Positions 13,308-20,899 of a DNA stretch of 24,161 bases are shown here, piece by piece. The notes beneath the pieces were generated by a model, which saw only the letters and a program-made list of their open reading frames with translations, ran no database searches and was not told the DNA's origin. The first letter of the stretch is position 1. Every line of letters begins with the position of its first letter. The DNA comes from Solirubrobacterales bacterium (lineage in GTDB: Bacteria > Actinomycetota > Thermoleophilia > Solirubrobacterales > Solirubrobacteraceae): assembly GCA_003151895.1 (NCBI GenBank), contig PLYX01000067.1:1-24161 (forward strand). The letters are read 5' to 3'. The translations under genes and the position numbers were made by a program.

Positions 13308-13773
13308 TTATTCGTTCCTGGAGACATCGATCTCCGTTTCTGAGGCGATCTTGTCTTGAAGCAGAACCTGGGAGCGGCTGTCGTCGCGCTCCCACTTGCG
13401 TTGGATCGCCCAGGTGCAGTAGTCGGCGACAACGAGACACGGCTCGCTCATGTTCGGCCAGAACGCCACACGGTGGGTGCATTGCGGCGGGAATCGAGTG
13501 CTTGCCGATGATCGTCGCGTCGATCCTCATTTCACAGAGAGCGAGCGTTTGGAACACCGCGTCTCGGACGGATTGCGGGTCCTCCGTGGCGTGCAGGACG
13601 GCACCGAGGTGGACACCTTGCCAGGCCAAGCGTCGCCGCAGCGCCTGGAGTCGGTCACCGGCCTGACAGTTGCTCATGGTCACCGTGGCGAGGATGAAAT
13701 ACCGGCTGGCGCCCGGTCCGCCCGAAAAGTCGAAGTTGCCGGCCTCGTCGCCGAACAGATACACAGTGGACAT
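13308..13773 (-). pseudogene. Decayed DUF3800 paralogue
   Basis: The N-terminal half is intact: MSTVYLFGDEAGNFDFSGG with the DUF3800 acidic motif, then GVHLGAVLHA, CEMRIDATIIGKHSIPA. At that point about 65-70 codons present in the paralogue at 3-500 are missing, and the remainder resumes out of frame. In the restored frame the tail reads VAFWPNMSEPCLVVADYCTW, AIQRKWERDDSRSQVLLQ, and ends at TAA (13308-13310). The large deletion plus frameshift must inactivate it. Its start has the leaderless pattern (TAGGTT, six bases, ATG), so it was once a complete gene. Similarity between the copies is high enough that one probably derives from the other or from a close relative. Confidence 0.82.
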
Positions 13774-13779
13774 CGCCAG

Positions 13780-13785
13780 AACCTA
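13780..13785 (-). promoter_or_regulatory. Leaderless -10 (TAGGTT) of the DUF3800 pseudogene
   Basis: TAGGTT on the minus strand is six bases before the ATG at 13773; the promoter seems intact although the gene is broken. Confidence 0.5.
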
Positions 13786-13967
13786 TCGCGGGACAGCGGG
13801 CGATGGGCCTACTCGATCCCGAACCCGTGGTCGTTGTCGCGGTCCGGGTCGATGCCGCGCTCTCAGTCTCGTTGGCGTTCTCGCTGCGCGCGCAGGATCT
13901 CGTCGATTCCTTGGTCTGTCGCGTGAACCAGGCGCCCCGTCGCGACTGCGTTGATCTGTCTCTGGGG

Positions 13968-14369
13968 TCAGTCGAGCGTTTCTGGAATGAGCGCGAGGCC
14001 TTCAGCACCGGCAGCTGTGTGGAGGCGGCGGTCCCAGGTGGCGAGGAAAAGGTCGTCTTGGGGGAGCACGAGGGCGGCGGCGAGATGCAGGGCGTCCAGG
14101 CTGCGCAGCTCGCGCTCGATCGCGAGCTCGGCCGCGTGCTCGACCAGGCGCTGGTCCACCTCGATCACGCCGAATGCGGGCCACTCCTCGCGCACGGTCT
14201 TGGCGGCTGCTTTGCCTGCGCTCAGGCCGACGGCGCGGACGGTCTCTACGAAGCCGACACGACACATGAACCACCCGTCGGCGCGGTCCATCGCGTCGCG
14301 GACTATGTCGCTACCGGGCTCAGCGACATAGCGCTTGACCAGCGCGCTCGCGTCGAGGTAGAGGTTCAG
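13968..14369 (-). CDS. vapC: VapC-type PIN-domain toxin with CTG start
   Basis: This 133-aa PIN-domain ribonuclease has all four expected acidic positions: Asp in NLYLDASALVKRYV, Glu in RVGFVETVRA, Asp in SLDALHLAAA and Asp in FLATWDRRL. The standard N-terminus of this subfamily, (M/V)NLYLDASALVKRYVAEPGS, fixes the start. In this sequence the first codon is CTG at 14369-14367, overlapping the antitoxin's TGA as CTGA. No ATG, GTG or TTG occurs in frame within a dozen codons upstream. The first standard in-frame start (ATG at 14291) would delete the first catalytic Asp. It is therefore either expressed weakly from CTG by coupling or crippled. VapC toxins cleave tRNA or rRNA and are blocked by the upstream-encoded antitoxin. 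Confidence 0.85.
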   Translation of the reverse strand: MNLYLDASALVKRYVAEPGSDIVRDAMDRADGWFMCRVGFVETVRAVGLSAGKAAAKTVREEWPAFGVIEVDQRLVEHAAELAIERELRSLDALHLAAALVLPQDDLFLATWDRRLHTAAGAEGLALIPETLD

Positions 14370-14644
14370 CGCTCGGCTTCCCGCTCGGCCAGCACCAGCG
14401 AGGATGCGCTGCGGCTGCCCTTCACGAGCCGGGGCGCCCGCTCGGGCCGTGCGCGCGCGGGTACGACCAGCCGTCCATGGGCCACCAGCCCGCGCAGACG
14501 ATCGTCCTCGGCCGAGACGCCGGCCGGGACGATGTCGGCCACCGGCCGGCCGCGGAGCGTCACGCGCACCTGCTGGCCGCGAGCGACCGCTCGCAGCGTC
14601 TGGCTCAGCGTTGTCTTCAGCTCGCGGACACCGATCTCACGCAT
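14366..14644 (-). CDS. vapB: Phd/YefM-type antitoxin (VapB role)
   Basis: This 92-aa protein starts MREIGVRELKTTLSQTLRAV and continues to RVTLRGRPVADIVPA, the Phd/YefM fold whose N-terminal domain binds DNA. The C-terminal part (ARARPERAPRLVKGSRSASS, then LVLAEREAER) should wrap the toxin. It lies directly upstream of the PIN toxin with a 4-bp overlap. The start at 14644 is supported by TAACGT six bases upstream. A GTGACC/GGTCAC inverted repeat overlaps this promoter and is a likely autoregulatory site. It appears intact. Confidence 0.85.
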   Translation of the reverse strand: MREIGVRELKTTLSQTLRAVARGQQVRVTLRGRPVADIVPAGVSAEDDRLRGLVAHGRLVVPARARPERAPRLVKGSRSASSLVLAEREAER

Positions 14645-14672
14645 GTGACCACGTTACCAGCCGTGAGGTCAC
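14645..14672. promoter_or_regulatory. Promoter and operator of the phd/vapC pair
   Basis: The minus-strand -10 TAACGT (14651-14656) lies six bases before the ATG. GTGACC (14645-14650) and GGTCAC (14667-14672) form an inverted repeat across it, and the right half is itself a GTGA-GG-TCAC palindrome. This fits an antitoxin-repressed promoter. Confidence 0.5.
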
Positions 14673-14862
14673 TAGACGACGAATCGAGCATCCATTGGGA
14701 GAGTTCGCATACGGTGTGGATGTGGTGGCGCCTCGCTGCTCCCCCTGGGCAGCGGGCGTGAGGCTGCGCACAGAGAGACGCTCGGATCTCGTCCAGCCCA
14801 AGCGTCTCGCCAGGTACGCGGGGGACGCCTGCTTTCCGCGCGTAGCAGGGCCCTGCGCGCGC

Positions 14863-14914
14863 CGCGGCGGAGGGCCGTCTCCTCACGAAAGCGGAGACGG
14901 CCGAGGCCGCCGCT
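14863..14914. other. Strong hairpin in the 14673-15098 gap
   Basis: A perfect 10-bp stem, GGCCGTCTCC (14873-14882) and GGAGACGGCC (14893-14902), has a 10-base loop, extended outward by GCGGCGG/CCGCCGC-like arms. There is no U-tract on either strand. Between the phd/vapC pair and the lipoprotein I see no credible gene. A GCAGGGCCCTGC palindrome (14844-14855) is the only other structure. Confidence 0.5.
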
Positions 14915-15098
14915 TTGGCCGGTCGCCGACCCCGAGCGGCAGTCGGGCGGGCCGTTGAGCGGCCAGCGAGCGTCTTTGCTGCTTGGAGAGCAGTCTGCTG
15001 TGCTCGAATCCGAGGCCAGGCACACCCTCCCGTCGCGTCCGCCGCACGGCTCGCGACCTTCGCGTCATGCTGGGTCCCGGCCTAGTATTCAGCGACGG

Positions 15099-16328
15099 AT
15101 GCACCCGCCACGCGCCAAGCGATCCTCACCGTTTCGGGCCGCCCGACTGGTGCGGCGCTTGGGCTGGCTGGCACTGGTGGTTGCCGCTTGCGCGCTGGGA
15201 GGATGTGCCAGCGTGGCCCGTTCCGGCTCGCCAGGCTCGTCACGACAAGAGGTTGCTGGACCGGTCGTGCAGGCGCACACGCTGCCAGGCGACCGACTGC
15301 TGGCCGGCCCGGTGCTGCTGGACCACCGAGCGGTATGGGTGGAGGCAGGCCAGCGGCTGCTCGTGCGCTCGCTCGACGCGCACGGCCGCACGCGCACGCT
15401 CTTCTCCACCTCAGCGACGCCGGGAGCGCCGAAGGGCACGCGCTGGCCGTTCTTCGTGGACAGCATCGCGGCAGGCGACGGGCGGGTGGCATTCATCGAG
15501 TCGGTGATCCGGTGTGCCTCTGCTCCGCCTCACACCCGGAATTGCTCGTCCGGCGCCGAAAACCCGCCGACCGATTCGGTCACGCTGTTCGCAGGCCCAC
15601 CGGGCGCGATCAGACCGGTCGAGTCGCTCGTCCCTCCACGCCCCAACTGCCAAGGGCCACCGGAACCATCGGCCGTCGCGGTCACGGACGCCGGCCTGGT
15701 TGACTACGAGGTATCGGCCTACCCGTGCCGCCGAGGAGTTTCACGATTGGTGCTACGCAGCTTCTCCGGCCGGCTCCTACGGGTGCTGGCCAACGGGCTA
15801 CCGGTCGTCACGCCGTTCCTCGCCGCGGGCGACTGGGTGGCGCTCCTTAAGAGTGCTCAGGTCGTCGGCAAGCAAGACGAAGTCCAGATCATCCGCGTCA
15901 GCAACGGACAGGTCGTGCGCAGGCTACGCCCTAGGCCCCCCAGCGAGCAGATCGAGGACTTCGCCTTGGATAGCTCGGGAACATTCGCCCTCATGACCGA
16001 ACCGCGTCGCGCCCCCTGCGGGCTACGCCTCGGCTCATACGCGCTGAGCGTCGGGCAGATCGGACAGCCGGGCCTGCAGGTCCTGACCAAAGAAGCCCTC
16101 GGGGAGGAACCCCCGACCACCGCATTCGCCCTAGCCGGCGGGCAGGCGGCATACGCGCAGCCAACAAGCAGTTGTGCTCCCGCCAGCCAGATCGTGGTCG
16201 CGAGCCCCGGCGCGCCTCCCACGCCCATCCCGGGACTGGAACCCGGCACCCTGCTCTTCTTCGACGGCAGCGTCCTCGCCACCGCCCACCACGACACGGT
16301 GCAACTAGCCACGCTTCGCAGACGCTGA
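15099..16328 (+). CDS. Lipoprotein with probable beta-propeller repeats
   Basis: This 409-aa exported lipoprotein has an Arg-rich N-region, the hydrophobic stretch LGWLALVVAACALGGC, a lipobox ending at Cys36 (LGGC), then a Ser/Gly linker. The mature part is beta-rich, with repeating blade-like units (HRAVWVEAGQRLLVRSLDAH, GDGRVAFIES, GLVDYEVSAY, GDWVALLKSAQV, DSSGTFALMTEP, GGQAAYAQPT). These suggest a beta-propeller displayed on the outer face of the membrane. Paired cysteines occur in the CASAPPHTRNCSS insert. I choose 15099 because the signal peptide begins there and TAGTAT (15083-15088) lies ten bases upstream; the frame is open further 5' but that part looks random. Ligand unknown. The gene stands alone. 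Confidence 0.75.
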   Translation: MHPPRAKRSSPFRAARLVRRLGWLALVVAACALGGCASVARSGSPGSSRQEVAGPVVQAHTLPGDRLLAGPVLLDHRAVWVEAGQRLLVRSLDAHGRTRTLFSTSATPGAPKGTRWPFFVDSIAAGDGRVAFIESVIRCASAPPHTRNCSSGAENPPTDSVTLFAGPPGAIRPVESLVPPRPNCQGPPEPSAVAVTDAGLVDYEVSAYPCRRGVSRLVLRSFSGRLLRVLANGLPVVTPFLAAGDWVALLKSAQVVGKQDEVQIIRVSNGQVVRRLRPRPPSEQIEDFALDSSGTFALMTEPRRAPCGLRLGSYALSVGQIGQPGLQVLTKEALGEEPPTTAFALAGGQAAYAQPTSSCAPASQIVVASPGAPPTPIPGLEPGTLLFFDGSVLATAHHDTVQLATLRRR

Positions 16329-16828
16329 CCTCGAGAGCTGGCTCTAGCCGGGCTCAGGTCGCAAATCTGCGCTCAAGAATGCGCCGGCGCGACGCAGCGC
16401 CGATCTCGCGCGCTTCGCGCTCGGCTGCTGCTTCGTCGCCCACGCGGCAATCTCGGCGAAACCCCCGCTCTCCGCTCTCCGCGATCCAGCAGCTGCAGCC
16501 CGTCGGAGCAATGCCGCGCCGTGGGAAAAGGAAGGCTGCACGGAAAGACGAGATTCGACCTGCTCGTGCCCATAAGGAGGGTGGTGCATCGCGCCCGCTC
16601 TCGCGGCTGAGCGAGCGTCTGAACTGAGTCCTCACAGGCGCTCGCTGCGGACGATGGTCAGGCGTCTTGCACCCGCGAAGCGAGCTACCTCTTCGCCTGG
16701 CGGAAGCGAGCGTGTGGAGCCTGCCGAGCGACGCGCTTGGAAATCGTCCGGTTCGGAAAGCCTGATCGGAAGTGGCGCGCACCTTTGCTATGCCCGCGGG
16801 TGGGTCCGCGAGACTGCCAGCCCTTCGA
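16329..16828. other. 500-bp gap with no recognisable gene
   Basis: Both strands carry only arginine- and serine-rich random-looking frames. No RNA gene, repeat or convincing promoter is visible. The two flanking genes converge, so both 3' ends lie here, but I find no clear terminator. Confidence 0.5.
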
Positions 16829-17659
16829 CTATCCGGCGTTGGTGAGGACGAGCCGCCCGTCTGCGGCGAGCGCAAAGCCCGGGAGCGAGAAGCGCGTGGC
16901 AAGCAGCTCCGGTATGGCCTCTCGCTGCAGCGGCGTCACGCTCGTGCCCGCGGGCGTCTGCTCGCTGAGGGATAGCTCGCTCCAGTCGCACAGCAACGTG
17001 CCCGTGCCGTCATTGCCACGAACGCCCACGATCAGGCCGGTGACGAACAGCGAGCGCGGATGCGTGGAGGTCCACCAGTTGCTGGTCTCGACGTCAATGA
17101 GCGGAACCGGCTGCGGCAGAAAGCCGTAAACATCGACCCATTCGTCCCCCGCCAGTTTCTGGAGCACGAGTTCGGAGCCGTCTTCGACGACGCGAAAGCT
17201 CCAGCCCGACTGCTCCTGCGTGGGGCCCGGCCCGAATGGGATCGGCTCGAGGATGCCGCGGGCGAACCCCACGTCGGCGTGCCAGCTTGCGCCGTTCTCG
17301 CTGACGCGCAGGACAAGATGACTGCGGGGCCGCACCACGCTCGGCTTCGCTGGCCGAAACGGGGATGCGCGAGTGTCTCCCGGCTTCGGTAGGCGCATGC
17401 GCGCCAGGAACATGTCCACCTCCGCGCCGAGCGCCTCGAGAGCTGCCTTCAGCAGCAGGTTCTGCTCGAAGCAGTAGCCGCCGCGGCGTTCGGTCACGAG
17501 CTTGCGCTCGAGGTCCTCCACCTCCAACGACACCGGCAGGCCCTGGTGCGGGTCGAGGTTCTCGAAGGGGATCGAGGTCAGGTGCGCCCTGTGCACCTGC
17601 GCGATGCTCGGACGTCCGTTCAGTCCGATCCGCTCCAGGTAGGCGTCCAGGTCGAACAC
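16829..17659 (-). CDS. nat: Arylamine N-acetyltransferase (NAT)
   Basis: This 276-aa cytosolic enzyme of normal NAT length transfers acetyl from acetyl-CoA to arylamines or hydrazines. The catalytic triad is visible: Cys63 in ERRGGYCFEQN, His114 in RPRSHLVLRV and Asp129 in SWHADVGFARG. Other family marks are SIPFENLDPHQG near residue 30 and the TSNWWTSTHPRSLFVTGLIV segment near 205. It begins with GTG at 17659 (MFDLDAYLERIGL), six bases after TAGAGT, so probably leaderless. It stands alone and converges with the lipoprotein gene. It looks like an ordinary chromosomal gene. No lesion seen. Confidence 0.93.
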   Translation of the reverse strand: MFDLDAYLERIGLNGRPSIAQVHRAHLTSIPFENLDPHQGLPVSLEVEDLERKLVTERRGGYCFEQNLLLKAALEALGAEVDMFLARMRLPKPGDTRASPFRPAKPSVVRPRSHLVLRVSENGASWHADVGFARGILEPIPFGPGPTQEQSGWSFRVVEDGSELVLQKLAGDEWVDVYGFLPQPVPLIDVETSNWWTSTHPRSLFVTGLIVGVRGNDGTGTLLCDWSELSLSEQTPAGTSVTPLQREAIPELLATRFSLPGFALAADGRLVLTNAG

Positions 17660-17665
17660 GCCCGC

Positions 17666-17671
17666 ACTCTA
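17666..17671 (-). promoter_or_regulatory. Leaderless -10 (TAGAGT) of nat
   Basis: TAGAGT on the minus strand is six bases before the GTG at 17659. Confidence 0.5.
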
Positions 17672-17886
17672 GCCGCCGCTGTCGCATCGCGCGGTGGGTG
17701 TCGTACCAAGGCCGCGGCGGCGCCATCGCTTCAGCCTCGGTGGGAGCGTGAGCGCTGGTCCGGCTCGTGCGCTCGGTGCTCGTCCAACGCGGTCGTCCCC
17801 TACGACACCGCGAGAGTGCTGTTCCTCGGGCAATGCGGGAGCGGAGCGACTAATCTAGGCTCAGTATTTCTCGTACCGGTTCACCC

Positions 17887-17937
17887 ATGATCGCACTTGA
17901 GACTGCCCAAGTCGGGCCTATGACTCGGGAAGCTTGA
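17887..17937 (+). CDS. Possible 16-aa leader peptide
   Basis: ATG at 17887 opens a 16-codon frame, MIALETAQVGPMTREA, whose TGA overlaps the ATG of the next gene as TGATG. TACCGG lies seven bases upstream, one base from the leaderless pattern. Its position suggests translational coupling to the 435-aa gene. Real translation is unproven. Confidence 0.35.
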   Translation: MIALETAQVGPMTREA

Positions 17938-19244
17938 TGGCGACCTACTGCGGACGCTTCGACGACTTCGCCGCGAAACACACGCAGTCGGCTATCACCA
18001 CCCTTGCTCAGCTGAACGAAAGCCTACTGCAGGAAGTACTGATCGGCGACGATCGGCTCTTGGTCAACGACGGCCACATGGTGATGAATCGAGCCATTCG
18101 TAAGGCGATACTGAGTCCGGCCAAGAGCCCCCTACTCACGCTTGTACGGGAAGGGTACGTCCAGATCCTCACGCGAAATCAACGGCAGCTGGCTTCACTT
18201 GTCCCACTTATGGCCGATCAAGGGATCACTTCGGCGAAGAAGCTATTGGCCGATCCCAGGTATGCCGAGGAGCTCCAACCCGCCCTTGTGGAGCTGACGG
18301 AGGAGCTGAACCGCGGTGGCCATCCGCATTCATACCTGGCGTGGCCGACGGACAACACCACCGAAATCTTTCGAAACCTCGCTCTCAACGCATATGACAA
18401 CGCGATCGCGGCGTGCCGAGAGAAGCGGGTTGAGGAGCAGTTCGCGGCTTTTCGAAGTCAGCTCGATCAGTCAGAACATCGTCGGACCGATTGGGAGGAT
18501 ATAGCCGATTCCCTCCGCGTCGCAGGCAAGCTCAGTGCAGACGTGCATCGTTCGCTGATGTATATGGCAAACGAGGCGTATCAGTACTCGTGGGGCTGTG
18601 CGCTGCAGCAATCGGTTGCGATTCGGGTCAATACCGAAGCGCCGCGGTATCTTCGCGTCGCTTCGAGCTTCGAACCGCCTGCTGGTCAGATGCGCAAAGA
18701 GGTAAGTCTCTACGTACCGAACTTGGACCTGGCGGCATCCAAGGTCGGGGAGAAGTGGGAGCGGCTTGCACAGGTCGTTGTCGGGCCGAGCGCCGTGAAG
18801 GACGCAAAGGAAACGTTCCGCAGAACGCTGAGGAAGTACTACACGTCAAATGAGGTCGGGGAGAGCGACATGCGCAAGGAGGCACGCGCATACTCCGACG
18901 CACTTGCGGAGCATTTCTCGGATACCAAGAAGACCGAGCTGATCTTCGGGGGCGTGGTGGTAAATGGCGCCAGCACGGTCGCTGGCGCGGTAGTTGGCAG
19001 TGCAGCAGGACCGATCGGAACCGTGCTCGGCGCCGCGGCGGGCTTTGCGGTCGGCGTCGTGGGGGCAGCCGGATCGACCTACCTGCGCGTGCCACACCTG
19101 CTGATGAAGTTGCGCAAGCGACCGAAGACCGACTGGATCTATGGAGACGACGAGGTGCCTGCGAACGGAGTTTCCTCGTTTGAGATCGATCCAGGGCAGG
19201 CAAGGGAAAGCTTACGGGGCGTCACCAGATTCTCTCCACCATGA
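17937..19244 (+). CDS. Unknown protein with C-terminal glycine-zipper membrane segment
   Basis: This 435-aa protein is one I do not recognise. The N-terminal ~130 residues are helical and include a DDRLLVNDGHMVMNRAIRKA block followed by SPLLTLVREGYVQILTR. The middle is helical and charged, with FRNLALNAYDN and HRRTDWEDIADSLRVAGKLS. Near residues 335-385 comes a Gly/Ala-rich hydrophobic stretch (GGVVVNGASTVAGAVVGSAA and IGTVLGAAAGFAVGVVGAAG), the small-residue pattern of glycine-zipper membrane or pore segments. A basic patch (KLRKRPKTD) and a polar tail follow. No signal peptide. The start is ATG 17937, with GGGAAG just upstream and an overlap with the putative leader peptide. Lower GC than neighbouring genes and the location beside mobile-element remnants suggest transfer. 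An effector-type role is speculation from architecture. Confidence 0.7.
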   Translation: MATYCGRFDDFAAKHTQSAITTLAQLNESLLQEVLIGDDRLLVNDGHMVMNRAIRKAILSPAKSPLLTLVREGYVQILTRNQRQLASLVPLMADQGITSAKKLLADPRYAEELQPALVELTEELNRGGHPHSYLAWPTDNTTEIFRNLALNAYDNAIAACREKRVEEQFAAFRSQLDQSEHRRTDWEDIADSLRVAGKLSADVHRSLMYMANEAYQYSWGCALQQSVAIRVNTEAPRYLRVASSFEPPAGQMRKEVSLYVPNLDLAASKVGEKWERLAQVVVGPSAVKDAKETFRRTLRKYYTSNEVGESDMRKEARAYSDALAEHFSDTKKTELIFGGVVVNGASTVAGAVVGSAAGPIGTVLGAAAGFAVGVVGAAGSTYLRVPHLLMKLRKRPKTDWIYGDDEVPANGVSSFEIDPGQARESLRGVTRFSPP

Positions 19245-19362
19245 GGGCCAGCGGCGCTTCCGGGAGTTCACACGCGTCCTTCTGCGTAGCTGCGAGCGCA
19301 TCAGCTGGCGCGACTTACGCTCTCGCCGTGGACGAAAAGCAGAGCGAGCAACGGAATTGCGA

Positions 19363-19764
19363 CTACGGATGTTTGGGCCACTGCCAATCGAACGGATCGG
19401 GGGCGACTGGTGGTTGCGGCGGTATGAGATCTTGCAGTTCCTCGGGTGCAGCCTCAAGCGCCCGTCGTACCCCGCGTGTGACGTCCTGATCGCGTCGCTG
19501 CCAAAGTAGGACTCGCAGATAGGCCGCCAATACATTTGCGACCAAATCGTCCGTTTGGGAGCTCAGCTCACTGGCAGGCATGTCGACCGTCAGGCGGACC
19601 AAGCGCCATGCCTCGTCGTTAGAGCAGCCAAGAAGCTCCTGTAGCCGCGCCACGCGGAGACGAGTATCAGCATCGTCGACACTGGCCAGTAGTCTGAATA
19701 GGTCATCTGGGAGTGCGCCTCGTCGCTCCCACTCCTGACGTAGGCGTTCACGGGGTGTCGTGAT
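19363..19764 (-). pseudogene. Helical hypothetical protein, N-terminal start lost or unusual
   Basis: The frame is open from upstream of 19764 to its stop at 19363 and reads ITTPRERLRQEWERRG, LPDDLFRLLASVDDADTRLR, then VARLQELLGCSNDEAWRLVR, with a proline-rich end (IPPQPPVAPDPFDWQWPKHP). The helical pattern is continuous upstream of the first standard start, a GTG at 19653, so the gene probably began earlier. The natural position is the ATC at 19764-19762 (ATC ACG ACA CCC), where an ATG may have been lost. Further upstream the IS66 fragment interrupts. If GTG 19653 is used, a 96-aa protein remains. Family not recognised. It converges with the 435-aa gene. Confidence 0.45.
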
Positions 19765-19830
19765 CGGGTTGGGGATTCCTTTGTGTGAGTTTGCGTGCCG
19801 GCTGTGTGAGCGCCGGATGCGACCCGCAGG

Positions 19831-20118
19831 TCAGGGGCCCTGTGCGGCGGCGGGCAGCAACGTGGGGATCGGCCGGCCGTGGTGGGCGGCGGTGGCTGCT
19901 TGTGTGAGCCAGCCCAGGACGGGACGGCCCTGCAGGCGGCAGGTCTCGCGGACCGATTGGATGCGCTCGATCCAGCGGCTGCCCTCCTCGGACTGGGTGC
20001 CGCCTTGGAGCTTGCGCATCAGCACGGCGCGACGGACCGCTCTCTCCGCCGCGTTGTTCGTGTTATGCCGATATCGGAATAAGACCAGCAGTTCCTCCGA
20101 GCGCTGCGCCGTCTGGTT
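19831..20118 (-). mobile_element. IS66-type transposase C-terminal fragment
   Basis: The frame contains the IS66 transposase C-terminal signature: EELLVLFRYRHNTNNAAERA, then VRRAVLMRKLQGGTQSEEGS, then IQSVRETCRLQGRPVLGWL and a GRPIPTLLP end. In the family this holds the last part of the DDE catalytic domain (the NNxAER region) and the C-terminal helices. Only ~95 of the usual 450-550 residues are present, so the element is dead. It is fused in frame to the relaxase remnant just upstream, at about 20118. Confidence 0.82.
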
Positions 20119-20729
20119 GTGCTCGGCGCCGAGTGCTCGCCACGCCGCGCTGACATCGGTCGATGGGGCGGCCGACTTGCCGCCCCTGGTGCCCAGGGTG
20201 AGGCTGTCCAGCTCCCCGGGCCTCGGCTCGCGCCCATATCTACCGCGGAACAGCTGCGCGGCTCGGTCCACATCCTGGCCGCGGCTGGACCAGTGCTCGG
20301 ACAGCTCCTTTGAGACGCCCTCGATGGCGAAGTAGCGTTCGTTCTTGCCGGTCCGCCTGTCGATCGGCAGACCCAGCTCCTTCAGGTTGGCCGCCAGCTC
20401 ACTTCGGTACCAGGCGCCGCTCTCACGAGCGGCGAGTAGGTGAGGTCGATCGCGGCGACCCTCGTCTTGTCCGACCCGGCAGGGCGGATCTGCTCTCCGG
20501 TGAGCGGAGAGAATCCGTGCATCAGGGACCGGAGATGCTCAAGCTCGACCGGCTTGCCCGGGTCGATCCCGTAGGAGCACAACAACCGCTCGGGGCCATG
20601 CCACTGGGTAGGCGCCGACTCGCGGTCCTGAGCATCGTGGGTGTAATAGTCGCCGCGCGAAGCTTGGGAGACGAGATAACGCGACCACGTCGTCGCCGAG
20701 CCGCCGGGAATCTTGTGGGTGCTCTGCAT
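20118..20729 (-). pseudogene. MobF/TrwC-type relaxase remnant with internal deletion
   Basis: The N-terminus, MQSTHKIPGGSATTWSRYLV then ASRGDYYTHDAQ, has the tyrosines of a MobF relaxase and continues through GPERLLCSYGIDPGKPVELE, HGFSPLTGEQIRPAGS and RVAAIDLTYSP. In intact proteins the (A)PKSVS motif and the histidine triad follow. Here the frame jumps at about 20398-20420 to a later region in another frame: GAWYRSELAANLKELGLPID, RRTGKNERYFAIEGVSKELS, EHWSSRGQDV and onward. So roughly 150 residues, including the metal-binding histidines, are deleted with a frameshift, and the C-terminus is replaced by IS66 sequence. It marks a former conjugative or mobilisable element. Start ATG 20729 follows TACGTT by seven bases. 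Confidence 0.8.
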
Positions 20730-20736
20730 CGCGGCG

Positions 20737-20742
20737 AACGTA
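20737..20742 (-). promoter_or_regulatory. Leaderless -10 (TACGTT) of the relaxase remnant
   Basis: TACGTT on the minus strand is seven bases before the ATG at 20729. Confidence 0.45.
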
Positions 20743-20785
20743 GCGCCAGATGTTCTAGGCCACAAGGGAAAGTGCACTACACTGA

Positions 20786-20820
20786 TAATTCCCCATAATT
20801 ACCTGTAATTCACGGTAATA
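20786..20820. promoter_or_regulatory. Helically phased TAATT array upstream of the relaxase
   Basis: TAATT occurs at 20786, 20796 and 20806, and TAATA at 20816, an exact 10-bp period inside an AT-rich patch of GC-rich DNA. ATTACC/GGTAAT halves form an inverted repeat across it. In-phase A/T tracts one helical turn apart suggest a bent protein-binding site or iteron-like array. Its position 57-91 bp upstream of the relaxase start is where an oriT or relaxase operator would lie. Confidence 0.5.
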
Positions 20821-20869
20821 ATCTTTAGGTCCAGCTCCCTCGGGTGCGTGTAGTCTGCGCTGTTCTGGA

Positions 20870-20892
20870 GGTGACTGCAGGATGCAGTCACC
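20870..20892. other. Perfect 10-bp hairpin
   Basis: GGTGACTGCA and TGCAGTCACC are separated by GGA. With the phased AT tracts 50 bp away it could be the nic-proximal inverted repeat of an oriT, or simply a terminator or recombination site. No U-tract follows. Confidence 0.5.
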
Positions 20893-20899
20893 GTTCACT

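Noticed and set aside
13803..14648. 281-codon plus-strand frame over the Phd/VapC pair
   Set aside because: It is antisense to two genes with clear family motifs.
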